A DNA stretch of 64,000 nucleotides from Capsaspora owczarzaki ATCC 30864. Lineage: Eukaryota; Opisthokonta; Filasterea. This document shows, piece by piece, positions 21,913 through 33,625 of the stretch (position 1 is its first letter; each line of letters begins with the position of its first letter). The notes beneath the pieces are model-generated. The model saw only the letters and a list, made by a program, of their open reading frames with translations, was not told the DNA's origin and did no database searches. The position numbers were made by a program, and so were the translations under genes. The stretch covers positions 1,818,460 to 1,882,459 of the forward strand of contig NW_011887294.1 of assembly GCF_000151315.2 (NCBI RefSeq), read 5' to 3'.

Positions 21913-24653
21913 ATGGGCAAGGACGATACAGCGAGCCTGCTGCCGTCGTCGGGCGGCGCTGGCGGCTCGATTTCCATTGGCATGGGCGGTGCTGTCGGAA
22001 GCGCAGCATTGGCTGGGAGTGGCAGCGGCAACATCAGCAGCGGCGGCGGCGGCGGCGGCGCTGGGACTGGCGGGGGGGTCGCTGGCGGGAGTGACGCGTG
22101 GACATTTGCGCTCATGACGTCCGAGGAGACGCTGGCCCGGCTGGACGTCCATCGCGATCGCGGGCTGGACGCGGCTGCAGTCAACCATCGCCGTGGGCTG
22201 CGCGGGTTTAACGAGCTCGAGGTCAAGGACGACGAGCCGCTGTGGCGCAAGTTCCTCGATCAGTTCAAGGAGCCGCTCATCCTGCTGCTGCTCGCTTCGG
22301 CGACCATCTCGCTGCTCCTCGGCCAGTTCGACGACGCCATCAGCATTGCCCTTGTAAGCGCGTTTGCTTGTGTGACTTTGAGACGTGGGGAAATCGCAAC
22401 AGCGGCGAACGAGAGACAGAGACAGAGAGACAGAGAGACAGAGAGAAGGGGAGCAGCAAGAGAGAGCACCGTGGGAGGAAAAAAAAAAAAAGGCGAAAGA
22501 ATAGAAAAAAAAAAAAAAAAAAAAAAAAAAGGCAAACACGCCCATACTGATTTTCCGTTTTATTTTCATTGCATCTCTCTCTTTGGTCGTCCTTTCACTC
22601 GTGTTTTTCACTTCTTTTTGTTGTGATATCATGACATGCGTTGTTGTGGTGGTGGTGCTGGTGGGGGTGGTGGGTCGGGAGTGGATTGCGTTTGCATGGG
22701 GACTGACGATCGTTGTTGCGAAGGAAGACGATCAGCATGGTCCAACACAACACCCATAACAAGCGAAGCAGAACATTCTCACCTTTGCAGTTGTTGTTGG
22801 ATAGGCTGTCATCATCGTCGTCACAGTCGGGTTTGTCCAGGAATATCGCTCGGAAAAGTCGCTCGAGGCGCTGAACAAGCTGGTGCCGCACAAGTGCCAC
22901 TGCTTGCGCGAGGGCAAAGTGCAGCAAATCTATGCGCGCGAGCTCGTGCCAGGCGACATTGTCGTGCTGGCGCTGGGCGATCGCGTTCCTGCCGACATTC
23001 GCATGATTGAAGTAAGTTGGCGGTCTTTGGGTCTTTTTCTTTTCGTTGGACAGAGCATCCCTTTTTTTTTTTCGTTGACATGCAACTCACACCTCGCTCG
23101 CTTCGCTGTTATTTGCCCCTGCTGCGAATACTTAGTCTGTGGAGCTCGAAATCGACGAATCCAACTTGACCGGCGAGACCATCCCGATGCCCAAGCACAC
23201 TGGCGCAATCCCGCATGCGCCTGGCTTGCAAAAGCCATCCATCCACGACCGCAAGAACATGGGCTTCATGGGCACGCTTGTGCGCAACGGCCGCGGCGTC
23301 GGCGTTGTGACTGCCATTTCTGAGGACACTGAGTTTGGGCACGTGTTCTTCATGCTGCAGGAGGTCGAGGACCGCCAGACTCCGCTGCAAATCAAGATGC
23401 AAGAGCTCGGCCAGAGCCTGTCGTGGCTGTCTTTGGGCGTTATTGGTGTGATTTGCTTGCTCGGTCTTGCCCAAGGCCGCAACATGCTCGAGACGTTTAC
23501 TGTTGGTGTGTCGCTCGCGGTCGCCGCCATTCCCGAAGGCCTGCCGATTGTCGTCACTGTGACACTCGCCCTTGGTGTCATGCGCATGGCCAAGCACAAC
23601 GCGATCGTCAAGAAGCTGCCGAGCGTCGAGTCGCTGGGCTGCGCGAACGTTGTCTGCGTCGACAAGACTGGCACGCTGACGCAAAACGAGATGACCGTCA
23701 CCCGCGTGTTCACGGTGGCGCGCGGTGTGCTGCCCGTTTCTGGCCAGGGCTACTCTGGCCACGGCGCTGTGCTGGTGGATGGTGCCCCCATCACTGTTGG
23801 AAACGCCAACGCGTCCTTCTCGGCCGCGCCCGTGATTGCGCACGACGTGCTGCGTGTGCTCGTTGTGGGCAACCTTTGCAACAATGCCCACATTAGCGCA
23901 GCCGGTGAGCTGGTGGGCCAACCCACGGAGGGCGCCTTGATTGCGGCCGCCATGAAGGTGGGCCTGACCGACCAACGTCGCTGCTACGAGCGCGTGGCCG
24001 AAAACCCCTTCAACTCGGACAACAAGTGGATGGCTGTCAAGTGCCGCCGACCCACCGTCGAACAAGCCGCTCAGGCCTTCCCCATCCTGGCCAACGCGCC
24101 CGCGCCGAGCGTTTCGCTGCAGGGCGGACCCAGCGTCATGGACTCGACCGGCGACACGTACTATGTCAAGGGTGCTCTTGATGCTGTTCTCGACCGCTGC
24201 TCGTTTGCTGTGGCGGCGAACGGCAACATTGTCGCGCTGTCCCCGAGCGACAAGGCCTTGATCACTCGCACGGCGGCCGAGGTTGCTGGAACGGGCCTCC
24301 GCGTCGTGGCCATGGCCTATGGCTTCCCGCTCGACTCGCTCGTGTTTACCGGCTTTGTTGGCATCATTGATCCGCCGCGCGTGGGTGTTCGCGAGGCTGT
24401 CCAGCAGCTGCTGGGCAGTGGTGTTGCCGTCGTCATGATCACGGGCGACGCCCAGGAGACTGCCGTGGCCATTGGCGAGCAGATTGGCATTTTCGACCGA
24501 AACTTCCACACTGCCATCTCTGGCCAGCAGGTGGAAGCCATGGATCAGCACGAACTCGCGCACGTCATTCACCGCGCGCGCATCTTCTACCGCACCAGTC
24601 CCAAGCACAAGATGACCATTGTTGCCGCCTACCAGGAGAATGGCGACGTTGTT

Positions 24654-24685
<32 letters not shown>

Positions 24686-25597
24686 TGCGCTGCGCCTCGC
24701 CGACATTGGCGTGGCCATGGGGCGCTCGGGCACGGACGTGAGCAAGGAGGCTGCCGATGTCATTCTCGTCGACGACAACTTCCTCACCATCATGGCCGCC
24801 ATCGAGGAGGGCAAGAGCATCTTTTACAACATTAAGAACTTTTTGCGCTTCCAGCTCAGCACCAGCGTTGCCGCGCTCTCCCTCATTGCCATCTCCACCT
24901 TCATGGGCTACCAAAACCCGCTCAACGCCATGCAGATCTTGTGGATTAACATTATTATGGACGGGCCGCCTGCCCAAAGGTAAGAGCAAAGTGCTTGGAG
25001 CGTGGTGTCGAGTCCATTGTGTGGTTTTTTTTTTCGTTTTTGTGTGGGGGCGGTCAACTTCTGCCTGCGACTCACGCTTCCACCCCTTTTGGCGCTACTG
25101 TTCACTTCCTCGTCATCAGCCTCGGCGTGGAGCCCGTCGATCACGACGTCATGAAAAAGCCGCCGCGAAAGGCCAAAGACCCAATCATCACCAAGATGCT
25201 CATTCAGCGTGTGCTGATCTCGGCGCTGTTTATTCTGGTTGGCACGCTCTACGTCTACATTCACGAAATGAAGGTAGACAACGTGGTGGACGCGCGCGAC
25301 AACACGATGGCCTTCACCACCTTTGTGCTGTTTGACATGTTCAACGCGCTTGCGTCTCGCTCGGAGGAGAAGAGCATCTTTACGATTGGCTTCTTTACCA
25401 ACTCGGCCTTCCTCTACTCGGTGGGCGGCTCCCTCATCGGTCAGCTGGCCGTTATTTATGTACCCTTCCTTCAGTCCATCTTCCAGACCGAGGCACTGGC
25501 GCTCGGCGATGTCGTGTACATTACGGTTCTTGCTTCCACCGTCTTCTGGGCCGAAGAGGCTCGCAAGATGTACATGCGTGGTTCCTCTCAAGCATGA
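21913..25597 (+). CDS. ATP2C1: Secretory-pathway Ca2+/Mn2+ P-type ATPase (SPCA/PMR1)
   Basis: Four exons (21913-22353, 22805-23011, 23136-24979, 25120-25597) give 989 residues in phase. A Gly/Ser-rich N-terminus is followed by EPLWRKFLDQFKEPLILLLL, FVQEYRSEKSLEALNKLVP, DESNLTGETIPM (actuator TGE), VAAIPEGLPIVVTVTLALGV (M4 ion site), VDKTGTLTQNEMT (phosphorylated Asp), MTGDGVNDAPAL (hinge) and SLGVEPVDHDVMKKPPRK after the last splice. Identity with animal ATP2C1 is strong throughout, and the single M4 PEGLP site with the YRSEKS stretch separates it from SERCA. Known: it loads Golgi lumen with Ca2+ and Mn2+, supporting glycosyltransferases. The exon 1-2 junction uses an ATAG acceptor. Intron 1 carries A runs near 22480-22530. 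Confidence 0.97.
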
Positions 25598-26648
25598 TTT
25601 TGGTCTCAGATTGAGGGGTTTTTCTTTCTCGATCACATTAATCTGAGTGTCTTTTTGGTGTTTTGTAGGTGTTTTGTTTTGGCTCAGTAATAAGCTTTGT
25701 TTTTGGAGACGCTGTTGCTGCGTGAAGAATGATAAATTTTCGCAGCTGAAAGTGAAAGTGAATGCTTTCACCAACAAAACAGTCGCAACAAACTCCCAGT
25801 TCGGCTCAACGTTGCCACAAAAATGAGCTCCCGCAGCTCGAGAAGAGGTGACTTTTACACGTTGCCGCAACAGCGCACCAAAGCTCGACGCGAGTGACTT
25901 GGAGTGCATGTCAGGAATGTGGTGTTGGCATTTTTTGTTGTGGTTTTCGTGTTCGACATTGACTGCGCTTCTCGCTGGTTTTTCGCTGCATGCTGCACTG
26001 ATTTTAATACTCCCTTTCTCCCATCTCCTTAGTGAATAGACTCGTGAAGGCCTGTGTGACGAGTGAACGTGGCAAATCGGGGGTGGAAGATGAATGAACG
26101 CCCAAAATTCGGTGGTTCAAGCCGATTTTCCCCCATCATTTTCTGTCGAGCGCGGAGGCCAACATTCCCATTGCTCAGCATTGCGTATGGCTGGCCTTCG
26201 AGCGTCTGGCACTTCTTCATGTTGGTAGCGACGCCCGAGGTTGCGGTTTTCGTCCTTGTGTAATTGGCGATGTGTCAAGTGGAAGGGTCAGATCTGTACC
26301 GCTCCTAAATAGGTGCGGGTCAAGTCATCACATTGCGGATGCGCCTACATTCCCCCTGCGTCCATCCCCTATTCTGCAGACAATCCCGCAACTCCATTGC
26401 TGCTGTCGTGTGCATCGCTGGCCATCTTTTCGTGACTGTTTTCTGCCAATCATTGCCCAGCATTACTCACTGTGCGCGCGCGTCCAAAAACAGGTTGTCA
26501 TTCTTTTTTTTTTTTTTTTTTTTATTGTATTTTTTTTTTCGGCTCGTTTCTGCTCTTTTTCGCTCTTTTTCGCTCTCTCCGTCCCACTCCCACTCTCACC
26601 CCCACCCCCTCTGCTGCTGGTGGAGCGAACGACGCTGTTCAAAAACAC
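25598..26648. other. Gap between ATP2C1 and 7TM-RGS genes
   Basis: About 1 kb without a recognisable exon: 3' UTR of ATP2C1, then the 5' side of the receptor gene with T runs at about 26503-26523 and a CTCTTTTTCG repeat near 26555-26580. Both flanking genes are on +. Confidence 0.5.
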
Positions 26649-29519
26649 ATGTCCGTGTCCGATTTCTACTATGCCCTCGCGGGCATCGTGCTCACCGTCA
26701 ACCTGGTTGGCCTTGTGTGGTACTGGCTTCGACGAGACATCCACCCCATCCGCTCTCGCGGCGTTGGCTGGTCCATCATGTCTGGCGCGTACGTATTCCA
26801 ACCTTGCCTGCACACTCTGGTCGTCAACAAAGCACACTGTCATCACGCACTGTCACGAGCGATGGGAGGAGGAAGAGAAGGGCACGAGCGTTTTGTGGCC
26901 TTTTTTTTTATTGTTTTTTTTCTTGTTTTTTTTTTGTTTTTGTTTTTTGTTTTTGTTTTTCTATTGTCTTTTTATTACACAAACGGGCCTCAGTGTGCTT
27001 GTGTCTTTGCGGGGCAGAGTGCGCTGTGGCACTGTTCAACCCCAGCCCAACTAACGCATACGCACCCTACTGCGCTCTGCCCTGGGCAGTCGCCGCTGGT
27101 CAAGGGGCGCGCTGAAGCGTTGCTCCACCAGCGTTCAAACCCGATCGAACGAACCACGGCTTCCGATGCGTTTCTTTGGCTTGCATCCGAGCGATGCACC
27201 GGGGGGACGGGTGTTTTGGTGGTTCGAGCAACGTTGTCGTTGTCTCGCATCTGGCATTTCTCTCACATCTGCTCGGCCAGCGCTCGTCCAGCACGACGAC
27301 GAGGCAACAACACTGCTCGATGTCTCTACCTTTTTTTTTTTTTTTTTTTGATTTGATGCTAATTTTTTTTTCAATTTTGTTTTTTGATGGCAGATTTGGA
27401 ACGTACTGGATTGTCGTCAACATGTTCAATCTGGCTGACAAGGAGCACTACCCTTGCATGCTGTTCTCCATCAACAGCTGCTTCAACCTGTGCCTTTGGG
27501 CAGTGGTAAGAACCTGAATGGGTTTTTTTTTTTTCTTTGTTTTTTGTGTTTGTTCCTGCTCTGTTTTCATTGGCTTTTTATTTTTTCAATTCTTTTTTTT
27601 TTTTTTTTTTTCTGGCGCGTTCGTGCTCGTCGATCCTCTCGCTCGCTCTTTCTCTTTCTGTGTCTCGTTTTTGCTCGTCGATCCTCTCGCTCGCTCTTTC
27701 TCTTTCTGTGTCTCGTTTTTCTTTCTTTCTCTCTTTTTTCTTGGCTCTCGATCGCTGTTCTCTTTTCTTTTCTTTTTTTTTTTTCCTCGAACCACACCCG
27801 CAGCTGTGACATGTGCGTTTTTCTTTCGTTTTGCTTTTTTTTGTTTTTTGTTTTTTTGTTTTCTTTGCGGTTGCCATCGCGAACGAACTCATGATGTTCG
27901 GACGATGTCGCGCGTTTTCGCATCACCACAAAACTCGGTACTTTTTGCATCGTGTCCGCGACGTGCGCTTCCACTGCGAACTGCAGGTCACTTCTTCCCA
28001 ACACCTCCAGCTCGTGCAGAGTTCGCACTTGTGTTTTCAGAGTGGGTCCCCGGTCCGCCACGTTTTCTGGTGGGTTTTTTTCTTTTTCTTTTTCTTTTTC
28101 TTTTTCTATTTTCATGTTCATCCGGTTGTGTCTGCGTGTGTTTGTGTCCGTTGTGACGGTTGCGGTCGGCTTTGTTCTTTGTTTCTTTGTTTGTTTCTTT
28201 TTGTTTTTGCATCTCGAACGTGATCACTTTTGTTGACACTATCGTTGTTTTCTCACCCCCACACATCTCCATCATCTCGATGCACACAGCCCTACCTGCT
28301 CCGCATGTTCACCGCTTCGTACAAGTACCTGTGGAGCATGGAACGGCTCAACCAAAAGTCGCGCTGGTACACTGATCACAAGTGGCTCATTTCCGACAAG
28401 TTTATGTTTTGTGTGTTTGCGTTCATGACCCTGCTGCACTTCTGGGTCACGTTCGGCATCATGCTGGGTGTGGGGCTGGACTACTATCGCCAGCCCATTC
28501 TGAATTGCGATACGAAAACCAACACGCGGCCGCAAACGTACCTCGGCTTTGTGTACCTGGTTTCGGTGCTTGCCTTTGTCTTTGTCCTGCGCCGCCTCAA
28601 GATCGACGATGCCTTCTACATTAAGCGCGAAATGACCTGGGTTGCGGGCTTTGTCTTTCCCCTCTTCATTGCCTTCATCATCTCGGTCAACGTCAAGATT
28701 CCCGGCTACGACACGTTCATTCTGCAAATCCCAATCTACTGGCTTGCCTTCATTTTCACCATCTACTACCCAATCATCCTGTCCTACATTAGTGCCGTGC
28801 GGTTGAAGCGCACCGACTCGTTCTTCAACCTCGTCAATGATGCCGACTCGACCAAGACGAATCTGATGATGGTCGACCTGGCGTCGCCGTCCAGCGATGC
28901 CGCGGCCAAGGCCTCCATTGCGTCCAACGTGTCGGAGACCCAGGATCGTGCCACCGAGTCGGATGTCCTGCCCGAGTCCAGCACGCCCAGCACCCCGACC
29001 GAGAAGGTTGCCGTTCAAGTCGATCCGGCTCGCCCGATGACCCCCATGGAGGCTGCTCGTCAAGCCGCGCTCGCCAAGACGTCCATGACTGCCCTTCAGT
29101 CGAGCACGTCCCAGCTGGGCGAGCCAGGCCAGGAGGTGGAGCCCCTCGCCATCATCATTGAGCACCCCATCTTCCTCGAAGCGTTCAAAAAGTTTTCCGC
29201 GCAGTGCTGGTGCTCTGAGAACATTTTGTTCTATCTGGACGCCATGAACTTTAAGCACCGCCCGTTCAACCAAGCCGAGCTCGACCGCATCCGTCGCGAG
29301 TACCTCCAGCGCAACGCGTCCTTCGAGCTCAACATTCCCGAGTCGCTCCTCAAGACAGTCACCAGGCGCCTGGATGCTGGCGACTGCGACTGCAACTCGT
29401 TGGATCCGGTCATTGCGCAAATCCACAAGCACCTCAAGTTTGACATTTACCCTCGTTTCCGTCTGTCCAATCTCTTCCGCGACGCCCGACGACGTGCCAA
29501 CACCCCTGCTCATGTGTAA
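26649..29519 (+). CDS. Seven-transmembrane receptor fused to an RGS domain
   Basis: Three exons (26649-26788, 27394-27505, 28290-29519) give 493 residues in phase. I count seven hydrophobic helices: YYALAGIVLTVNLVGLVWYW; YWIVVNMFNLAD; CMLFSINSCFNLCLWAV; MFCVFAFMTLLHFWVTFGIM; FVYLVSVLAFVFVL; WVAGFVFPLFIAFIISV; IYWLAFIFTIYYPIILSYI. After a Ser/Thr-rich linker comes an RGS domain (about 375-480: HPIFLEAFKKFSAQCWCSEN, LFYLDAMNFK, IRREYLQRNA, ITRRLD-like region, FDIYPRFRLSNLF). Known: 7TM-RGS proteins such as plant RGS1 act as GTPase-accelerating regulators of G-alpha subunits. The ligand is unknown. Intron 2 (784 bases) carries T runs and a 48-base tandem duplication; a missed small exon there cannot be excluded, though the join is in phase and gives sensible topology. 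Confidence 0.83.
27624..27719 (+). repeat. 48-base direct tandem duplication in a 7TM-RGS intron
   Basis: Two near-perfect copies of a unit starting TGCTCGTCGATCCTCTCGCT, period 48, between T-rich flanks. Confidence 0.9.
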
Positions 29520-31182
29520 AAAAACGCAAAAGAGAGAGAGAAAGGGACATTGACGACTTTGGCGCTATTCATTTCATATCTGGTCTTAGTTGCCTCCTCG
29601 CCTGTCATTTGAGCCTTGTTGTATGTTGATCGTTGGTTGTATGTTTAGTGTTGATTGTCGTGTTATGTGATCTTCTTGGTTTGTGCCTGCTTGCTATTGC
29701 TTTTCGCCCATGCTTCTGTCTGATAGCAGCTTTTGTGTGTCTGTGAGTGTGTGTCTCTGCGTCTGTGCTTGTGCTTGTGTTTGTGGTCTAATATCATCCA
29801 CTCTTACCTTTTTGACTGTCTTTGCGTGCTTGTGGAGCATTCGGGGACGAGTCGCACAAACTCAATTTCGCTGGCATTTGCCCGGTTTTTGGTCCACTTT
29901 GGCCTCTCTTGTCCCAGTACTCTTTGCCATGACAAATCCGCTGATGTGTAGATCTTGTCTCGGACTCGTGCACTGCGAATGATTGAATCGAAAAGCAAAT
30001 TCAGAGAGTTCAGGCCATTCTTACTTTTTGTTTCCAATCAAAAAACCCCCTTACAATTCACAATGGTTCGTGACTTTTTTTTTATTTCCAATCCCCGTTC
30101 GCATTTGTCCTCGGTGTTTTGCGCTGCTCGCGTTCGCCCATCCGCTCGGCTGAGCTCGCCTGCTCTCTTTGATGATCTGCTGCTGCTTTTGATTCATGCA
30201 TGACGGTGCTGGGGCGCGATGGCGAAACGACCAGACAGACAAAAAAAAAGTGCGCTTTCAAAAAAAAAAATCAAAAAAAAATCAAAAAAAAACCTGTCGA
30301 TTTTTTGGTCCCTCGCTGCTGCTTTTGCTCTCTGTCCGTCGCTGTGCAGCGGCTGTGCTGGGACTGCTTGCGGTGATGCACTCGTCGACGACGCCTGTGG
30401 GGGCCCAACCTTTGTCCGCTCGATTGTCTTGCGTGGCAATGAAGGGAAATCCCCGTCTCGTCAAACTGGGGAAGAAAACGAGATCTTTCACCACGAGACT
30501 TTTTTTTTTTTTTTTCTCGGGTGAACCACGAGTGTGCTTCGTTGCGCTCTTTTTTCCTGCTGATTCGAGGGATCGCATCCACCTGCCGCCCTTCCGCCTG
30601 TTGCGTTTGATTGTCGCAAGTGGTGATCTCGTTTTCCCTTGGGTTTTCCGCCCCGCTTGTCCTCGGGGTGTCCTCAATCGAAAGGAGCGTTTTGCCTTTC
30701 TTTTTTTTTTGCTTTTTTTTTCATTTTTTTTTCTTTTTCTCCCAATCTTTTTGGCTTTGGGGAAATCCGGTTTTTTTTTTTTTTTTTTTTTTTGGGTTGC
30801 TTTTCGAACCAAGGCCACGAGTTGTTTTTTCTTTTCTTTTTTTTTTTTTCTCCTTTTTTCCCGCTCTCTTGCTTTGTCCTGCTTCTTGCTGTCTCTCGAT
30901 TTGCTCGTCATCCTAGCTTGATGTGGTGTTGATGTGCTGCTCCCAGCCGTGCCGCCTCGCATGGATCCCTGAATCGAGCGCAAGAAACAAAACGCGATTT
31001 TTTCGGCCTTTTATTATTATTTATTATTTTTTTTTTTTTTTTTTGCTCCATCCATGTGCCGGCAACTCGCCTTTGCTTGCCTCCTTCCAATGCGCTCGAC
31101 TACCATCACGAACAAGCGCCTAAACTCTGCCTGTTTGCTTTTTTGACTCATCTCCATTGTTTTCGATCTGCAGGCGGGCGCT
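29520..31182. other. T-run-rich region upstream of V-ATPase A
   Basis: About 1.66 kb. The first part is the 3' UTR side of the 7TM-RGS gene. From about 30480 to 31050 there are repeated T runs (near 30500, 30710-30735, 30769-30793, 30836-30850, 31024-31044). A CTGCAG acceptor-like site ends at 31173, ten bases before the V-ATPase start, so a 5' UTR intron is likely. No coding exon recognised. Confidence 0.5.
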
Positions 31183-33306
31183 ATGGAAAACGCGCGCAAG
31201 GTCAAGATGAGCGCCGAAGAGCGTGCTGATCGCTTCGGCTACGTCTTCTCGGTCTCTGGCCCAGGTCAGTGCAGACAATTGGGGGTGGCCTGCTTTGATT
31301 GAAATGGCATGGAGACAACTGCAGTTGTTTTTAGTCGTCGAGCACAGCAAAGCTCACCTTTCTTCTTTTTTTTCGCTTTTTCCCTTGGTTCCATGTTTGA
31401 TCGCCATCTGCAGTCGTCGTCGCCGATCACATGAACGGCGCGGCCATGTACGAACTTGTCCGTGTCGGCCACGACGAGCTCGTCGGCGAGATTATTCGTC
31501 TTGAGGGTGACACTGCCACCATTCAGGTCTACGAGGAAACGTCGGGTGTCACTGTCGGCGACCCCGTCCTCCGCACTGGCAAGCCCCTGTCTGTGGAGCT
31601 TGGCCCTGGTCTGCTTGCCTCCATTTATGACGGTATTCAGCGCCCCCTCCGCGACATTAGCGACCTCAGCAACAGCATTTACATCCCCCGCGGTGTCAAC
31701 ACCCCCGCCCTCAACAAGACCGCCCAGTGGCACTTTGTCCCCAACCCCAAGATCCGCGTTGGCGACCACGTCACCGGCGGCGACCAGTACGGCACGGTCA
31801 AGGAGAACTCGCTCATTGAGCACCGCATTCTCGTTCCCCCGCTTGCTCGCGGCACGGTCAAGTTTATTGCCTCCGAGGGCGACTACTCGCTCGAGGATGT
31901 TGTTCTCGAGACCGAGTTTGCCGGCAAGGCCTCCCAGTTCACCATGATGCAGGTTTGGCCCGTGCGCACCCGTCGCCCAGACGCCGAGAAGCTCCCCGCC
32001 AACTACCCCCTGCTTACTGGCCAGCGTGTCCTCGATGCCCTCTTCCCCTGCGTCCAGGGTGGCACGACTGCCATTCCCGGAGCCTTCGGCTGCGGCAAGG
32101 TAAAGCCAAAGGAAGGAGGTTTGGAGTTTCGGGTACTTTTGTTCATTTTGCTGACCTTTTTCTGTTTTTTTTTTTTTCTCTCTCTCTCGATCTCTCTCGA
32201 TCTCTCTCTTTGCTTCTTCGCAGACTGTCATCTCGCAAGCCCTGTCCAAGTTCTCCAACTCGGACGTCATTATCTACGTCGGCTGCGGTGAGCGAGGAAA
32301 CGAAATGTCGGAAGTACTCCGAGATTTCCCCGAGCTCGAGATGGAGGTTGATGGCCGCAAGGAGACCATCATGAAGCGCACGACTCTTGTCGCCAACACG
32401 TCCAACATGCCCGTCGCTGCTCGCGAGGCTTCCATTTACACTGGTATCACTCTGTCCGAGTACTTCCGCGATATGGGTTACAACGTCTCCATGATGGCCG
32501 ACTCCACCTCGCGCTGGGCTGAGGCTCTTCGTGAAATCTCGGGTCGTCTTGCAGAGATGCCCGCCGATTCCGGCTACCCGGCCTACCTCGGTGCTCGTCT
32601 TGCCTCCTTCTACGAGCGTGCCGGCAAGGTCAAGTGCCTCGGCAACCCCTCCCGCGAGGGCTCTGTGTCCATCGTCGGCGCCGTCTCGCCGCCCGGTGGT
32701 GATTTCTCCGACCCCGTCACCTCCGCCACCCTCGGTATTGTGCAGGTCTTCTGGGGCTTGGACAAGAAGCTCGCCCAGCGCAAGCACTTCCCCTCGGTCA
32801 ACTGGCTCATGAGTTACTCCAAGTACGAGCGCGCGCTCGACCCCTTCTATGAAGATTTCGACCCCGAGTTTGTCAGCTTCCGAACCAAGTGCAAGGAAAT
32901 CCTCCAGCTTGAGGAGGACTTGTCCGAAATCGTCCAGCTTGTCGGCAAGGGTTCGCTCGCCGAGTCTGACAAGATCACCCTCGAAGTTGCCAAGATTATT
33001 CGTGACGACTTTTTGCAACAAAACGGCTACTCTAACTACGATCGCTTCTGCCCCTTCTACAAGACTGTCGGCATGATGCGCAACATTTGCCTCTTCTTCG
33101 ACCTCGCTCGCCGCGCTGTCGAGTCCACGGCACAGTCAGACAACAAGATCACCTTTGCCATCATCAAGGACAAGATGGGCGGCCTCATGCACGAGCTGTC
33201 CTCCATGAAGTTCCTCGACCCCATCAACGGTGAGGCTTCCCTCAAGGAGAGCTTCAAGCAGCTCGCCGAGAAGCTCCAGAATGCTTTCCGAAACCTTGAG
33301 GATTAA
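31183..33306 (+). CDS. ATP6V1A: V-type ATPase catalytic subunit A
   Basis: Three exons (31183-31264, 31414-32099, 32224-33306) give 616 residues; the human subunit has 617. Features: [20 protein letters not shown], the non-homologous region [11 protein letters not shown], Walker [22 protein letters not shown], Walker B-region [33 protein letters not shown] and [13 protein letters not shown]. Known: ATP-hydrolysing subunit of the V1 sector, which pumps protons into endolysosomes and Golgi. The second intron cuts exactly between Lys and Thr of Walker A. It is 124 bases, so this is a spliceosomal intron rather than the intein found at this site in some fungi. A later in-frame Met ([10 protein letters not shown]) is a possible alternative start. 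Confidence 0.98.
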
Positions 33307-33625
33307 AAAAAGAGATTTGTTTTTTTTGCTTCATTTCCCCCCCCCCCGTCTCCAGTTCTATTTCTCTTGCTCCCTCTCTTTCTTTCCAACTTTTGTTCCA
33401 CTCTTTCTTTCTTTTTACCCATTGGTGGTTTCCTTGTATGCAATCTTGCGTGTTTGTTTTGCTGTAGCTCTTGTCCAATTTGAAATTGTTTTTTGAAGTT
33501 TTCATGGTTTTTTGTTTTTCCTTTTCATTGGTTGTTTTGAACTACTGTAATGGACGGAGGATTGTCAAAAAATCATTCATTCATTCATTCCATAATTTGT
33601 TAAAAGAAAAACAAAAGCCCAACCA
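33307..33625. other. Convergent 3' gap between ATP6V1A and NIFK-like
   Basis: About 320 bases of UTR-like sequence with a C run at 33338-33346 and a short CATT repeat near 33575-33590. No gene seen. Confidence 0.5.

Noticed and set aside
23109-24989. A 626-codon open frame on minus opposite ATP2C1
   Set aside because: Shadow of the pump's biased codons; the + frame matches SPCA across its whole length.
27626-28290. An extra exon in the second 7TM-RGS intron near 27900-28010
   Set aside because: Short open stretches exist, but the direct join of exons 2 and 3 is in phase and already yields seven helices.
28272-29513. A 413-codon minus frame opposite the 7TM-RGS gene
   Set aside because: No motif, and it mirrors the RGS exon exactly.
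30196-30921. Phe-rich + frame at 30.2-30.9 kb
   Set aside because: Product of T homopolymers in the region upstream of ATP6V1A; no conserved residues.
32100-32223. Possible intein at the V-ATPase A Walker motif
   Set aside because: Some fungi carry an intein here, but the interruption is 124 bases with GT-AG ends and stop codons in frame; it is a spliceosomal intron.
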